From the NCBI GenBank assembly GCA_015075725.1, contig JABTTV010000001.1, positions 1,798,001 to 1,862,000 of the forward strand: a stretch of DNA of 64,000 nt, read 5' to 3'. The DNA comes from Anaerolineales bacterium (lineage in GTDB: Bacteria; Chloroflexota; Anaerolineae; Anaerolineales; Villigracilaceae). The notes beneath the pieces were generated by a model. That model was not told where the DNA came from. It saw nothing but the letters and a program-made list of their open reading frames with translations, and made no database searches. This document shows positions 7,886 to 15,465 of this stretch, piece by piece. Position 1 is the stretch's first letter; each line of letters opens with the position of its first letter. Both the position numbers and the translations under genes were made by a program.

Positions 7886-8803
7886 CTTCTTTTTTCGCCG
7901 CGCCAGCATTACCTCGCGCAGCCTCCCCAAACCCAGCAAATTCAAGACCGCTGAAACGAAAATATTCATGCGCCTCAGGGCGACCGGCGGATAAATGAAA
8001 AGCGCCCGGAACCATGCCCGTAAGGCTTGTGCGGGCAAAGCGCCGTCGAGCAGATAACGCGCGTCCACACGAAAGGCCGAGGCGTGGGCGCGCCGGTCGA
8101 TCTTATGCAGGGTGGCTGCCAGGTCTTTGTCCTGCGCGATGGTTTCCAAAATGCGAAAGGCTTCACGCCCGAATTCGGCGGCTTTGGAAATATTTTTCGC
8201 TTCGGCATGGTAACGCGCAGCTGACCAGGTCTGGTTTACGTGCAGGATGCGTCCCTGCTTGGCGATTTTTATCCAAAGCAAATGGTCGAGTAAAAAGTGG
8301 AACGTGAGGTCAAGTCCGCTGGTTTGTTGCAGTGCCGAGCGGCGCATGAAGACGGCCGGTTGACCGATGATCTGAAAACACAACAAATCTTCAAGCGTGA
8401 GTTGTCTGTAGGTGAGCGTATTGAAGGTCTGGCTGTTCTCGTCCACGGCGAGCATGTTGCCATAAACCAGCACCACATCAGGGTTTTCTTCAAAAACCTT
8501 CACCGCTTTGCTGATCGTTCCAGGCAGATAATAATCATCTGAGTTGAGCCAGGCGACGATCTCGCCTCTCGCGCGGGCAAAGCCTTTGTTGATGGCATCG
8601 GCTTGCCCTTCATCTTTTATCGATTCCCAATATGACAATCTGCCCGCATGCTTCCTGATGATCTCGACACTTCCATCGGTGGATGCGCCATCCATGACGA
8701 TGTACTCGATGCGCGGATAATCCTGGTCCAGCACAGATAGGATCGTCTGTTCGAGATATTTGGCTTGGTTATATGAGGGGGTGATGATGGAAACGAGGGT
8801 CAT
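7874..8803 (-). CDS. Glycosyltransferase family 2
   Basis: About 309 residues with a GT-A fold. SIITPSYNQAKYLEQTILSV opens the nucleotide-binding domain, MDGASTDGS and the DxD-type AWLNSDDYY bind the sugar nucleotide and metal, and GQPAVFMRRSAL is an acceptor-side motif of GT2 enzymes. The C-terminal part is basic (RRMNIFVSAVLNLLGLGRLR) and may sit at the membrane. ATG at 8803 is preferred; an upstream start at 8827 would lie in the 28-bp palindrome. Probably adds a sugar to a cell-surface glycan as part of the cluster running to 23 kb. Confidence 0.85.
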   Translation of the reverse strand: MTLVSIITPSYNQAKYLEQTILSVLDQDYPRIEYIVMDGASTDGSVEIIRKHAGRLSYWESIKDEGQADAINKGFARARGEIVAWLNSDDYYLPGTISKAVKVFEENPDVVLVYGNMLAVDENSQTFNTLTYRQLTLEDLLCFQIIGQPAVFMRRSALQQTSGLDLTFHFLLDHLLWIKIAKQGRILHVNQTWSAARYHAEAKNISKAAEFGREAFRILETIAQDKDLAATLHKIDRRAHASAFRVDARYLLDGALPAQALRAWFRALFIYPPVALRRMNIFVSAVLNLLGLGRLREVMLARRKKKLAG

Positions 8804-8812
8804 AACAGATTG

Positions 8813-8840
8813 GTAGGGACGACGCATGCGTCGTCCCTAC
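8813..8840. repeat. 28-bp palindromic repeat, GTAGGGAC family, second copy
   Basis: Perfect palindrome with arms GTAGGGACGACGCA and TGCGTCGTCCCTAC. It has the same 8-bp ends as the copy at 4306-4333 but a different core. It lies in the 40-bp space between two glycan genes, just 3' of the upstream one. Confidence 0.8.
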
Positions 8841-8843
8841 AGG

Positions 8844-10358
8844 TTACCTGAGGTCGTACAAAATATACCCATCCCCTTGAACGGCAATGAGGTAAGTGTC
8901 GAGAATATTTTTCAAGCCGGGTTGTTTGTCCAATTGACCAAAGGCGGTGACGAGAAAATAATCCTTCCCCGCGGTCAATTCATCGAATTGCGCGGCGGTA
9001 TCTTTGTCAGGGTTGCGTTCCGCGCTCAACTCGGTGGCGAGGGGCCATAAATCCACTTTGCGCCAACCGTACATCATCAAACGATAACCGTAATCTTGAG
9101 TCAGCGCGATGACCTTTGCGTCCGCTGGGAAGGCTTCGCCGACTTGATTCCAAAACGCAGGCTCATGATGAAAATCCTCCGCCGCGAGGACGGATCGCGC
9201 CGCATAAGCCTGATACCCGATCACGGCAATGACCAGCGCGATGAACCCCGCGCGTCCGACCCCGCTGATGCCTGTAACATATTCTGTGAGTGGATTCAAT
9301 GCCACAGCCAATCCCAGCGCAATGACGGGAATCAGTTGAACGTGATAGTAACTGTGCGTATACATCTGGAAGGGCAATGTCAAGCCGTAAAGCAGGTAGC
9401 CGATCCACAAACTGACAAGCAGCCAGCGCATCCGGGACGGGGCGATGAGAGCGCCCGCAATGCCGAGAAAAAGAATCGTCAAGCCGAAAAGCGTGCCGAG
9501 AAATGCCAGCCATTTTGTGTAAAAGTCTGTGCTGGTGATGAGATCGACGAGCGCCACCGTCCATGCGAAGAAGTATTCGGTGGAGCGGCCCTGGTTGAGA
9601 AAGACGTAATACAACAACGAAGGCACGACCATGATTCCCGCCATCGCCCAGACTTGTTTTGACTTCCAGAAATCTTTTCCAAGTGTGAACAGTACCAATG
9701 CGATGGCGGCGGCTCCGACCATGAAGGCAATGACTACCTTTACGAAAGCGGCAAGACCGAGAAAACCGGCGGCTAGGATCGCCCATTTCCAAGTGGACCT
9801 CGCTCCCAGCCTTTCTCCCGAAAGGAGAGGGGAGTGATCTTCGCTCCAACGATAAAGGAAGTAAATGCCGATGACAAAGGCAGAGGTCATCAGAGGATCG
9901 GGTTGGAAGGAGCGGCTGGACTGTACTGAGAATGGAAGCACGAAATAATATGCCATTGCGATCAACGCCGCCCACGGAGAAACGACGCGGCGCATGAGGT
10001 CGAAGAGAGCCAATCCCGCCGCCAGCCAGAAGAAAGTCAACCAAACGCGGGCGACGGCGATGTTCTCTCCACCGCTTAGGAAGTAACTATAAGCCACGAT
10101 GGTTTCGATGACGGGCGGTTCGTATTTCCCGACGGAATTCGCAAAGGATGCAGCAAGGCTACGCTGTTCCTCCGTCGACGAGGGCAATGCGTTGTAATAG
10201 ATTTCCCTGGCAACCAGCGAATTGCGCAATTGGCGCGAAGGCTGAAAGTCCAATGGCGGATCGGTCAGGTCGAGGAGTCGCAGGAGTCCGCCCAGGGCGA
10301 GGAGAAGGATGAAGAGGAAGGACCAGCTTTGAGGTCGGGTTTGAGGCGCGGGGGTCAT
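8844..10358 (-). CDS. GT-C membrane glycosyltransferase (GT39/ArnT-like)
   Basis: About 504 residues with ten or more hydrophobic segments. The N-terminal WSFLFILLLALGGLLRLL helix is followed by a periplasmic loop with acidic residues (DLTDPPLDFQPSRQ), the place of the catalytic Asp in dolichyl/undecaprenyl-phosphate-sugar transferases. A soluble C-terminal domain follows (VIALTQDYGYRLMMYGWR). These enzymes take a lipid-linked sugar and transfer it outside the membrane. ATG at 10358 is preferred; an upstream TTG/ATG pair at 10421/10418 is possible. It lies downstream of the DUF115 gene on the same strand. Confidence 0.75.
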   Translation of the reverse strand: MTPAPQTRPQSWSFLFILLLALGGLLRLLDLTDPPLDFQPSRQLRNSLVAREIYYNALPSSTEEQRSLAASFANSVGKYEPPVIETIVAYSYFLSGGENIAVARVWLTFFWLAAGLALFDLMRRVVSPWAALIAMAYYFVLPFSVQSSRSFQPDPLMTSAFVIGIYFLYRWSEDHSPLLSGERLGARSTWKWAILAAGFLGLAAFVKVVIAFMVGAAAIALVLFTLGKDFWKSKQVWAMAGIMVVPSLLYYVFLNQGRSTEYFFAWTVALVDLITSTDFYTKWLAFLGTLFGLTILFLGIAGALIAPSRMRWLLVSLWIGYLLYGLTLPFQMYTHSYYHVQLIPVIALGLAVALNPLTEYVTGISGVGRAGFIALVIAVIGYQAYAARSVLAAEDFHHEPAFWNQVGEAFPADAKVIALTQDYGYRLMMYGWRKVDLWPLATELSAERNPDKDTAAQFDELTAGKDYFLVTAFGQLDKQPGLKNILDTYLIAVQGDGYILYDLR

Positions 10359-10427
10359 GAGTAATCGTGATATGTGGTTTCGATAAACGCGGACGGAACA
10401 TCCGCGCTGCTCGACCATCAATGTCGA

Positions 10428-11240
10428 TCAGAAGAGGGAATTGTATTCGACTTTGGGGAAGACGGTTAATTTGCCGCCGACGGTTGCGTCGACGACTTGA
10501 CGCCCGGCTTTTTTGTAGGCTTCGCGCGCCATGATGTAGCCGATTTCGGATGTGTCGAGATCGGGGAGTTGCCACCTGACTCCCTTGCCGAAATAATTCG
10601 GCATGAAATGATTCGGGTCATCGCCGTCCGACGTGACGGTTTTGTTCGCGTCGCCTTTCGAGGCAAAGTTGTGGTCCACGCCGATGAGCACGACCTGATC
10701 GAAGCCCATGTGAAAGGCGATCTGCAAAGCCACAGTGGTGACGGTCGCGCCTTCCCACACGCGCCCGCGCACATCGGGGGAAAATTTCGGTCCGGTATAA
10801 GACGTGTAAATGAAATTGGTCGTGTCGTTGTATGTTTTATCGTTGAAGAATCGGCGCGAACGCCATGAAAGGAATTTCGGCATGGTCAACGCGGAAATAT
10901 CCTCGACGAACTGTTCGATGACCAGGTCGTTGATGGAAGCGAAGTAAGTGGTTTGAAACCCGAGCTCGGGGAATGCGACATAGAAACGATTCATCCCGAA
11001 CGTGATCTCATCTCTGAGTTTGGAAAGATCGGTCTGCTTGAGGGAGGGACCGTTGCCGATGATGAAGGCTCGCCTGCCTTGGTGAATATCCTTGAACGCG
11101 GCGAGTCGTCCGATACTTTCGCGCCGCCACGGATGAAGGTAGGCGGCGGGAAGTTCGGGCAATCGGCGGATGGAATCGTTCAGGGAGCGTGCCGCATTCC
11201 AGGCTGAAGGCGGAACGATGCGTTTGAGGGTTTGTTTCAT
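10428..11240 (-). CDS. DUF115/MptE-like protein of a glycan cluster
   Basis: About 270 residues. RRAFIIGNGPSLKQTDLSKL followed by TFGMNRFY is the nucleotide-binding signature of the DUF115 (6-hydroxymethylpterin pyrophosphokinase MptE-like) family, also resembling GT42 sialyltransferases; VALQIAFHMGFDQVVLIGVD is a second conserved block. Members in polysaccharide or flagellin-glycosylation loci are thought to transfer or handle nonulosonic acids. The cytidylyltransferase-like gene at 17.6 kb supports such a role, but this is inference. ATG at 11240 is preferred over TTG at 11246. Confidence 0.7.
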   Translation of the reverse strand: MKQTLKRIVPPSAWNAARSLNDSIRRLPELPAAYLHPWRRESIGRLAAFKDIHQGRRAFIIGNGPSLKQTDLSKLRDEITFGMNRFYVAFPELGFQTTYFASINDLVIEQFVEDISALTMPKFLSWRSRRFFNDKTYNDTTNFIYTSYTGPKFSPDVRGRVWEGATVTTVALQIAFHMGFDQVVLIGVDHNFASKGDANKTVTSDGDDPNHFMPNYFGKGVRWQLPDLDTSEIGYIMAREAYKKAGRQVVDATVGGKLTVFPKVEYNSLF

Positions 11241-11242
11241 GC

Positions 11243-11620
11243 TCAAGCGGTATAGTGATCCTTGAGGGGAATAAGATTGGCGAGGATGACAACATCCAGC
11301 AGTGCGACGATGATGAAGAAAAAATCCGGGAAGCCGAAAACCGCCAGGAAGATGTTAAAAGCTGCGATGAAGATGACCGTGAAGTAGATCCGGTTTCCGT
11401 GCTGATTCAAAACCCGTGCGCCGAAGAGAAGGGATAACGCCGCTGTCAAAAAGAAAAAGCCGACCATGGCGGCTGTCCAGCTGTTGCTGTCTTCGACCAT
11501 TTTATAGACGTAGAAGACTCCCAGCGCCAGCCATAGGACGAAATTGACATGGAAAAGAATCCGTGCGATAAAGATACGCGAAAGATTCGTTTCGCGCGTT
11601 CGTTTTCTTACGCTTCTCAT
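11243..11620 (-). CDS. Small four-helix membrane protein (pair member 1)
   Basis: About 125 residues with four hydrophobic segments (FHVNFVLWLALGVFYVYKMV, AAMVGFFFLTAALSLLFGAR, FTVIFIAAFNIFLAVFGF, FFFIIVALLDVVILANLI). No family is recognised. Start ATG at 11620, after the basic stretch RSVRKRTRETN. The next gene upstream encodes a protein of the same size and topology, so the two look like paralogues. The stop is 2 bp before the start of the DUF115 gene, indicating one operon; a role in membrane steps of glycan assembly is possible. Confidence 0.65.
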   Translation of the reverse strand: MRSVRKRTRETNLSRIFIARILFHVNFVLWLALGVFYVYKMVEDSNSWTAAMVGFFFLTAALSLLFGARVLNQHGNRIYFTVIFIAAFNIFLAVFGFPDFFFIIVALLDVVILANLIPLKDHYTA

Positions 11621-11642
11621 GCGGTTTGTTCGCGGGTCATCC

Positions 11643-11996
11643 TCAGGCGGGCAGGAAATCCTTCCGCGAGATGTAAAGCAGCGCCAAAGCGACCACATTC
11701 AAGAGGATGAAAAGTATATCCGCCAGCCCGACCTGGTCGAAGACGGGAAGAACGATGTTCAAGGCGAGGATGACAAAGGTCAACCAAAAGATGCCTTTGC
11801 TCCGCCGCTTCAGGCGGAAGTAACAGAACAAGAGCACAACAGCCTCGATCAGCATGACAAAAGCGTAGATCGCGATCCAGCCTGCTGCGTCCGGGTTCAC
11901 GCCAAGGCGCGTAAGGGAACCGATGCTGAAGAAAGCCAGGACTCCTGAAGTGATAAGGACGAGATATCGAGCGTACAGCGATAATGAGGATTGCAT
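11643..11996 (-). CDS. Small four-helix membrane protein (pair member 2)
   Basis: 117 residues with four hydrophobic segments (YLVLITSGVLAFFSI, WIAIYAFVMLIEAVVLLFCY, FWLTFVILALNIVLPVFD, ADILFILLNVVALALLYISR). Its size, order of segments and the basic residues after helix 2 (RLKRRSK) mirror the neighbouring protein encoded at 11243-11620. No catalytic motif is visible. The gene sits 4 bp from the SDR gene and 22 bp from its paralogue in a tight minus-strand operon. Confidence 0.65.
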   Translation of the reverse strand: MQSSLSLYARYLVLITSGVLAFFSIGSLTRLGVNPDAAGWIAIYAFVMLIEAVVLLFCYFRLKRRSKGIFWLTFVILALNIVLPVFDQVGLADILFILLNVVALALLYISRKDFLPA

Positions 11997-12000
11997 GGGT

Positions 12001-12756
12001 TTACTCCGTACTTAGTCTCGCTGTTGCGCCGCCATCCACGATCATGGATTGACCGGTCATGAAGGAGGATTGTTCGGCGTCGGCGAGAAAATAAATTGCA
12101 TTGGCAATTTCGGCGGGCGTGCCAACACGACCGTTGACGGTTTTACGCGCAAGATTGTCCAGGCGTTCCTGCATGTCGCCGTGACCGGCGTGTCCGCGGC
12201 CGAGACCGGCGCGCAGCATGGGTGTATCCACGGCGCCGGGCAGAATGGCGTTGACGCGGATATTATCCGGTGCGAATTCGATTGCCATGGCGCGGGTGAG
12301 GGCGAGCAATCCGCCTTTGGAAGCGGCATAGGCGGCGATATTGGCAGAGGTCTGCACGGCATGGACCGAGGAAACATTCACGATGGAACCGCCCTTCCCG
12401 GCTTTAAGAAGCGGATGCGCGAGTTTGACTCCCAAAAATACCGAACGCAGATTCGCCGCCATGACCGCATCCCACTCCTCGACACTAGTTTCCACGAGCG
12501 GTTTTGCCACCTGCACTGCGGCATTGTTGACGAGCGCGTCGAGCGAGTCGGTGACGGCTTTGACCTTCTCGAATATGCCTTCCATTTCCTCGGCGCGGGC
12601 AATGTCAGACCGGATGAAAAGACCGTTCCCGGGGAAATCCGCCCCGAAGTCGGAGCGATCCACTCCGATGACGCGCCAGCCTTTTTGAGTGAAGAGAGCG
12701 ACTGCCGCGCGCCCGATGCCGCCTGCCGCGCCGGTAATGAGGATTGTTCTGGTCAT
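12001..12756 (-). CDS. SDR family oxidoreductase
   Basis: Classical short-chain dehydrogenase of 251 residues. TGAAGGIGRA (9-16) binds NAD(P), VNNAA (77-80) is the structural motif, and Ser129/130, Tyr143 and Lys147 (YAASK) form the catalytic set. The C-terminal MTGQSMIVDGGA is typical of FabG-like and sugar or alcohol dehydrogenases. It probably oxidises or reduces a hydroxyl of a small metabolite; in this context a sugar precursor is possible but unproven. It heads the operon with the two small membrane proteins. Confidence 0.85.
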   Translation of the reverse strand: MTRTILITGAAGGIGRAAVALFTQKGWRVIGVDRSDFGADFPGNGLFIRSDIARAEEMEGIFEKVKAVTDSLDALVNNAAVQVAKPLVETSVEEWDAVMAANLRSVFLGVKLAHPLLKAGKGGSIVNVSSVHAVQTSANIAAYAASKGGLLALTRAMAIEFAPDNIRVNAILPGAVDTPMLRAGLGRGHAGHGDMQERLDNLARKTVNGRVGTPAEIANAIYFLADAEQSSFMTGQSMIVDGGATARLSTE

Positions 12757-12904
12757 TGGACAATTTTACGTCGAAATTCAGCTTTGTGCCCGGGGTCTTC
12801 CCTCATCCTCTTTTTAACGCATAGACGCTATGGCGCAAAAAACCGCGGTTCTGCCCAGGGACCCAACGCCTTTGCGTTGAAGCCATCATATCCCATTTAT
12901 TAAT

Positions 12905-14470
12905 TCAATCCTTCTTCAAGCGGAAGATCAAACATTCGTCGATCTTATTTTCGAGGCGATAATTTTGCTCCACAAACTCAAACACCTCGTCCATCTTCGG
13001 CTGGATGTACATCTTCTTCTTCACTCCAGGGATGTCGTATTGTACTTCGCGAGTGGCAGGGTCCAGCGAAGGGATGGCGTCCACGGAGCGGGAACAGTCG
13101 AGGATGAGCTCGGGCGGATTGCTTGTCAGATCATTATAGTAACTATCTTCGATCTCCCTGGTCAGAGAACCATCCAGAAAAAGCGGATAATACAGGTACT
13201 TAACCGGCGAAGCACGATTGGACATGAAATTGACGCTCATTTCGGGATACCAGGTCAACAGACGGTCTCCAGGTTTGCTATTGTCGCGGATGTAGGCAGA
13301 GACCGGAGTGATGTATTCGCCGCCGCCCGCACGGATGGTTTCGCCGTATCTTGCCCACGAAGACGGCGAAATGGCGAATAACATGATGATAAGAACCGCG
13401 GAAGCGATCACGCTGAAGCCGTCATTCCAGCCTTCCAGCGAAGGAACTTTGAACGCCGCCTGCCAGATCTCGGCGAAGACAAAGGCGGAATAGACCGCGA
13501 CCGCCAGAGTCCAGCTGATGTAATAGTGGGTGAAATTCCTGCCGGAGAGATTGCTTAGCACGATCTCGACCGGGAACCAGATCAGCAGGAATGTCTCGAA
13601 AACAGTGACCTTTCGCTGAACAAAGCTCATCAAAACGCGCAAGCCAAGCAACAACCAGGCCGCCAGCGTGAACCAACCGTACCACTCCATGCCGTAGCGG
13701 CCAAAGCCGCCGAAAATATCCAGCCATTCGCGTTCCTTCGCGGCGGAATAGGAGAAGTTGAAAACGATGGAAGCATAGACCATCTCTTTCGCGTCGCTGA
13801 CGATGGCAAAGTAGATCGTCCACAAGATCAACGGCAGGACGAATCCTACCAGGATCGCAAGAAGGATGCGCAACACCTCACCGTAATGACGTTTGAAGCC
13901 GTAAAAGAGGGCGATCGCGCCGAGGATCGCGATCAGCCCGCCGATATTGTTCGCACGGAAGGTGAAACTCAAGCCGAAGAACGCGCCGACCCAGATGTAC
14001 TTCCAATAGTTCCGCTCCACATCCACCATCGAAAAGAAAAGCACAAGCCCGGCGGCATTGAAAAGCAGGGCATACTCTTCGGTGTAATTTCCATAGCCAA
14101 GGGCCACGCGCAAGCCAAGTCCCGCCAGAGTGGCGCCGAACAACGCGGCGCCGATTCCCCAGCGCTTCGAAAGTGTGTCGTATAAAAGCAACAACGTTCC
14201 AAAAATGCAAAGGAACTCGACAAGCCAGACGCCCCAGCGCGAGCCGCCTCCCAGCAGCAAACCCAGCGCATTGATGTAAAAAATACCGGGTCCTTTCGAG
14301 TCCCAAAAATCCTGATATGGAATCCTGCCATCCAGGATCTGACTGCCCGCGTAAAGGAAAAATCCGCCATCACGCGCAGGCGCGCCGAGAAATGGATTGG
14401 CAAGGTCCAACACGAACGCTGTCAATAAAAATAAGAATACAAAGGGTAATATGAGGCGAAGTTTTTTCAT
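12905..14470 (-). CDS. GT-C membrane glycosyltransferase-like protein
   Basis: About 521 residues with a helix at the N-terminus (LRLILPFVFLFLLTAFVLDL) and at least nine more. The first outer loop contains ARDGGFFLYAGSQILDGRIP and PYQDFWDSKGPGIFY, the pattern of GT-C/PMT-type proteins whose loop aspartates are catalytic. A soluble C-terminal domain follows (RDNSKPGDRLLTWYPEMSVN). It probably transfers sugars from a polyprenyl-phosphate donor on the outer side of the membrane. ATG at 14470 overlaps the stop of the upstream dehydrogenase gene by 4 bp, so translation is coupled. Confidence 0.75.
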   Translation of the reverse strand: MKKLRLILPFVFLFLLTAFVLDLANPFLGAPARDGGFFLYAGSQILDGRIPYQDFWDSKGPGIFYINALGLLLGGGSRWGVWLVEFLCIFGTLLLLYDTLSKRWGIGAALFGATLAGLGLRVALGYGNYTEEYALLFNAAGLVLFFSMVDVERNYWKYIWVGAFFGLSFTFRANNIGGLIAILGAIALFYGFKRHYGEVLRILLAILVGFVLPLILWTIYFAIVSDAKEMVYASIVFNFSYSAAKEREWLDIFGGFGRYGMEWYGWFTLAAWLLLGLRVLMSFVQRKVTVFETFLLIWFPVEIVLSNLSGRNFTHYYISWTLAVAVYSAFVFAEIWQAAFKVPSLEGWNDGFSVIASAVLIIMLFAISPSSWARYGETIRAGGGEYITPVSAYIRDNSKPGDRLLTWYPEMSVNFMSNRASPVKYLYYPLFLDGSLTREIEDSYYNDLTSNPPELILDCSRSVDAIPSLDPATREVQYDIPGVKKKMYIQPKMDEVFEFVEQNYRLENKIDECLIFRLKKD

Positions 14471-15417
14471 CCCTTCCTCACTTGCATCCCCAGCCCCTCC
14501 ACCAGGTTCTTGATCGTGTTCCAATGCACACGCTCCCACGCCGCCGGGCTGGAATTGGAATTATGCGGCGCAAGCAGGACGTTATCCATTTTCAACAAAG
14601 GACTATCTGCCAGCAAAGGCTCGAATTCGAAGACATCCAGCGCCGCGCCTCCCACCTGACCTGAAACCAGCGCCGCAACCAGGGCTTTTTCATCCACGAT
14701 GGGACCGCGCGCGGTGTTGATAAGAACTGCGCCAGGTTTCATCAGTGCGAGGGTTTTGGCGTTGATAAGATGATGCGATGTCGGGTTGAGATCGCAATTC
14801 ACAGAGACGAAATCGGAATTGTAAAGTAGTAGGTCGAGAGTGGTCATTTCGATGCCGGTCTCGCTGACAAAGACATGGTCAATGTCAACGATGTCTGTGC
14901 CGAGGACTTTCATCCCGAATGCTTTGGCTCTTCGCGTGACCGCCCTGCCGATATTGCCCACGCCGATCACCCCGAGCACACATTCGCTCAACGCCCGACC
15001 GGGAATCTTTTCCCATTTGCCGTTCTTCATTTGCCTGTCCATCCACGGACCACGCCGGGCGAATTCGAGCATATAGCCCAACACCGTATCTGCGACAGGG
15101 GTGGTGAACGCATTCGGCGTTCGCCCAAGCTTCACCCCGAACTTCGCGCAGGCATCGGCGTCGATGGAGTCGACACCGGTTCCCCACTTCGAGATGACCT
15201 TCAATCGCGGCGAGCAGGCTTCGATGACGCGCGCAGTGTAACGGTCATCCCCGCAGATCGTCCCGTCGAACTGACCGGCGTATCTGAGGATATCCTCCTC
15301 TTCCATGCGTTCCTGTACATCCGGCACGATCAGATCGATGCCATAGTCCGCAAGAACCGGGCGGAAGCGCTCCAGAAACGGAATCATGTAGGGGGCGGTC
15401 ATCAATACGGTTGGCAT
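14467..15417 (-). CDS. D-2-hydroxyacid dehydrogenase
   Basis: 316 residues of the phosphoglycerate dehydrogenase-like family, an NAD-dependent oxidoreductase acting on 2-hydroxy acids. The Rossmann motif GVIGVGNIGRAV lies mid-protein, and the catalytic Arg is in INTARGPIVDE, the Glu in DVFEFEPL and the His in LAPHNSNSS. There is no C-terminal ACT domain, so it is shorter than SerA of amino-acid synthesis. Coupling to a membrane glycosyltransferase gene by a 4-bp overlap suggests supply of a modified acid for surface glycans rather than serine, which is inference. Confidence 0.85.
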   Translation of the reverse strand: MPTVLMTAPYMIPFLERFRPVLADYGIDLIVPDVQERMEEEDILRYAGQFDGTICGDDRYTARVIEACSPRLKVISKWGTGVDSIDADACAKFGVKLGRTPNAFTTPVADTVLGYMLEFARRGPWMDRQMKNGKWEKIPGRALSECVLGVIGVGNIGRAVTRRAKAFGMKVLGTDIVDIDHVFVSETGIEMTTLDLLLYNSDFVSVNCDLNPTSHHLINAKTLALMKPGAVLINTARGPIVDEKALVAALVSGQVGGAALDVFEFEPLLADSPLLKMDNVLLAPHNSNSSPAAWERVHWNTIKNLVEGLGMQVRKG

Positions 15418-15427
15418 GGAACCTCAC

Positions 15428-15460
15428 CGCTCGTTTCGGGGCCAAGCCCCAAAACGAGCG
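15428..15460. terminator. Hairpin between two glycan genes
   Basis: Arms CGCTCGTTTCGGGGC and GCCCCAAAACGAGCG (one mismatch) with a 3-bp loop lie just 3' of the large membrane protein gene ending at 15466. There is no T-tract on the minus strand, so it may be an mRNA 3'-end stabiliser or a palindromic repeat, not a simple terminator. Confidence 0.5.
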
Positions 15461-15465
15461 AAATG

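Noticed and set aside
9163..10044. 293-codon minus-strand frame
   Set aside because: Same strand but another frame of the GT-C gene; Arg/His/Ser-rich, no domain. The in-frame glycosyltransferase explains the region.
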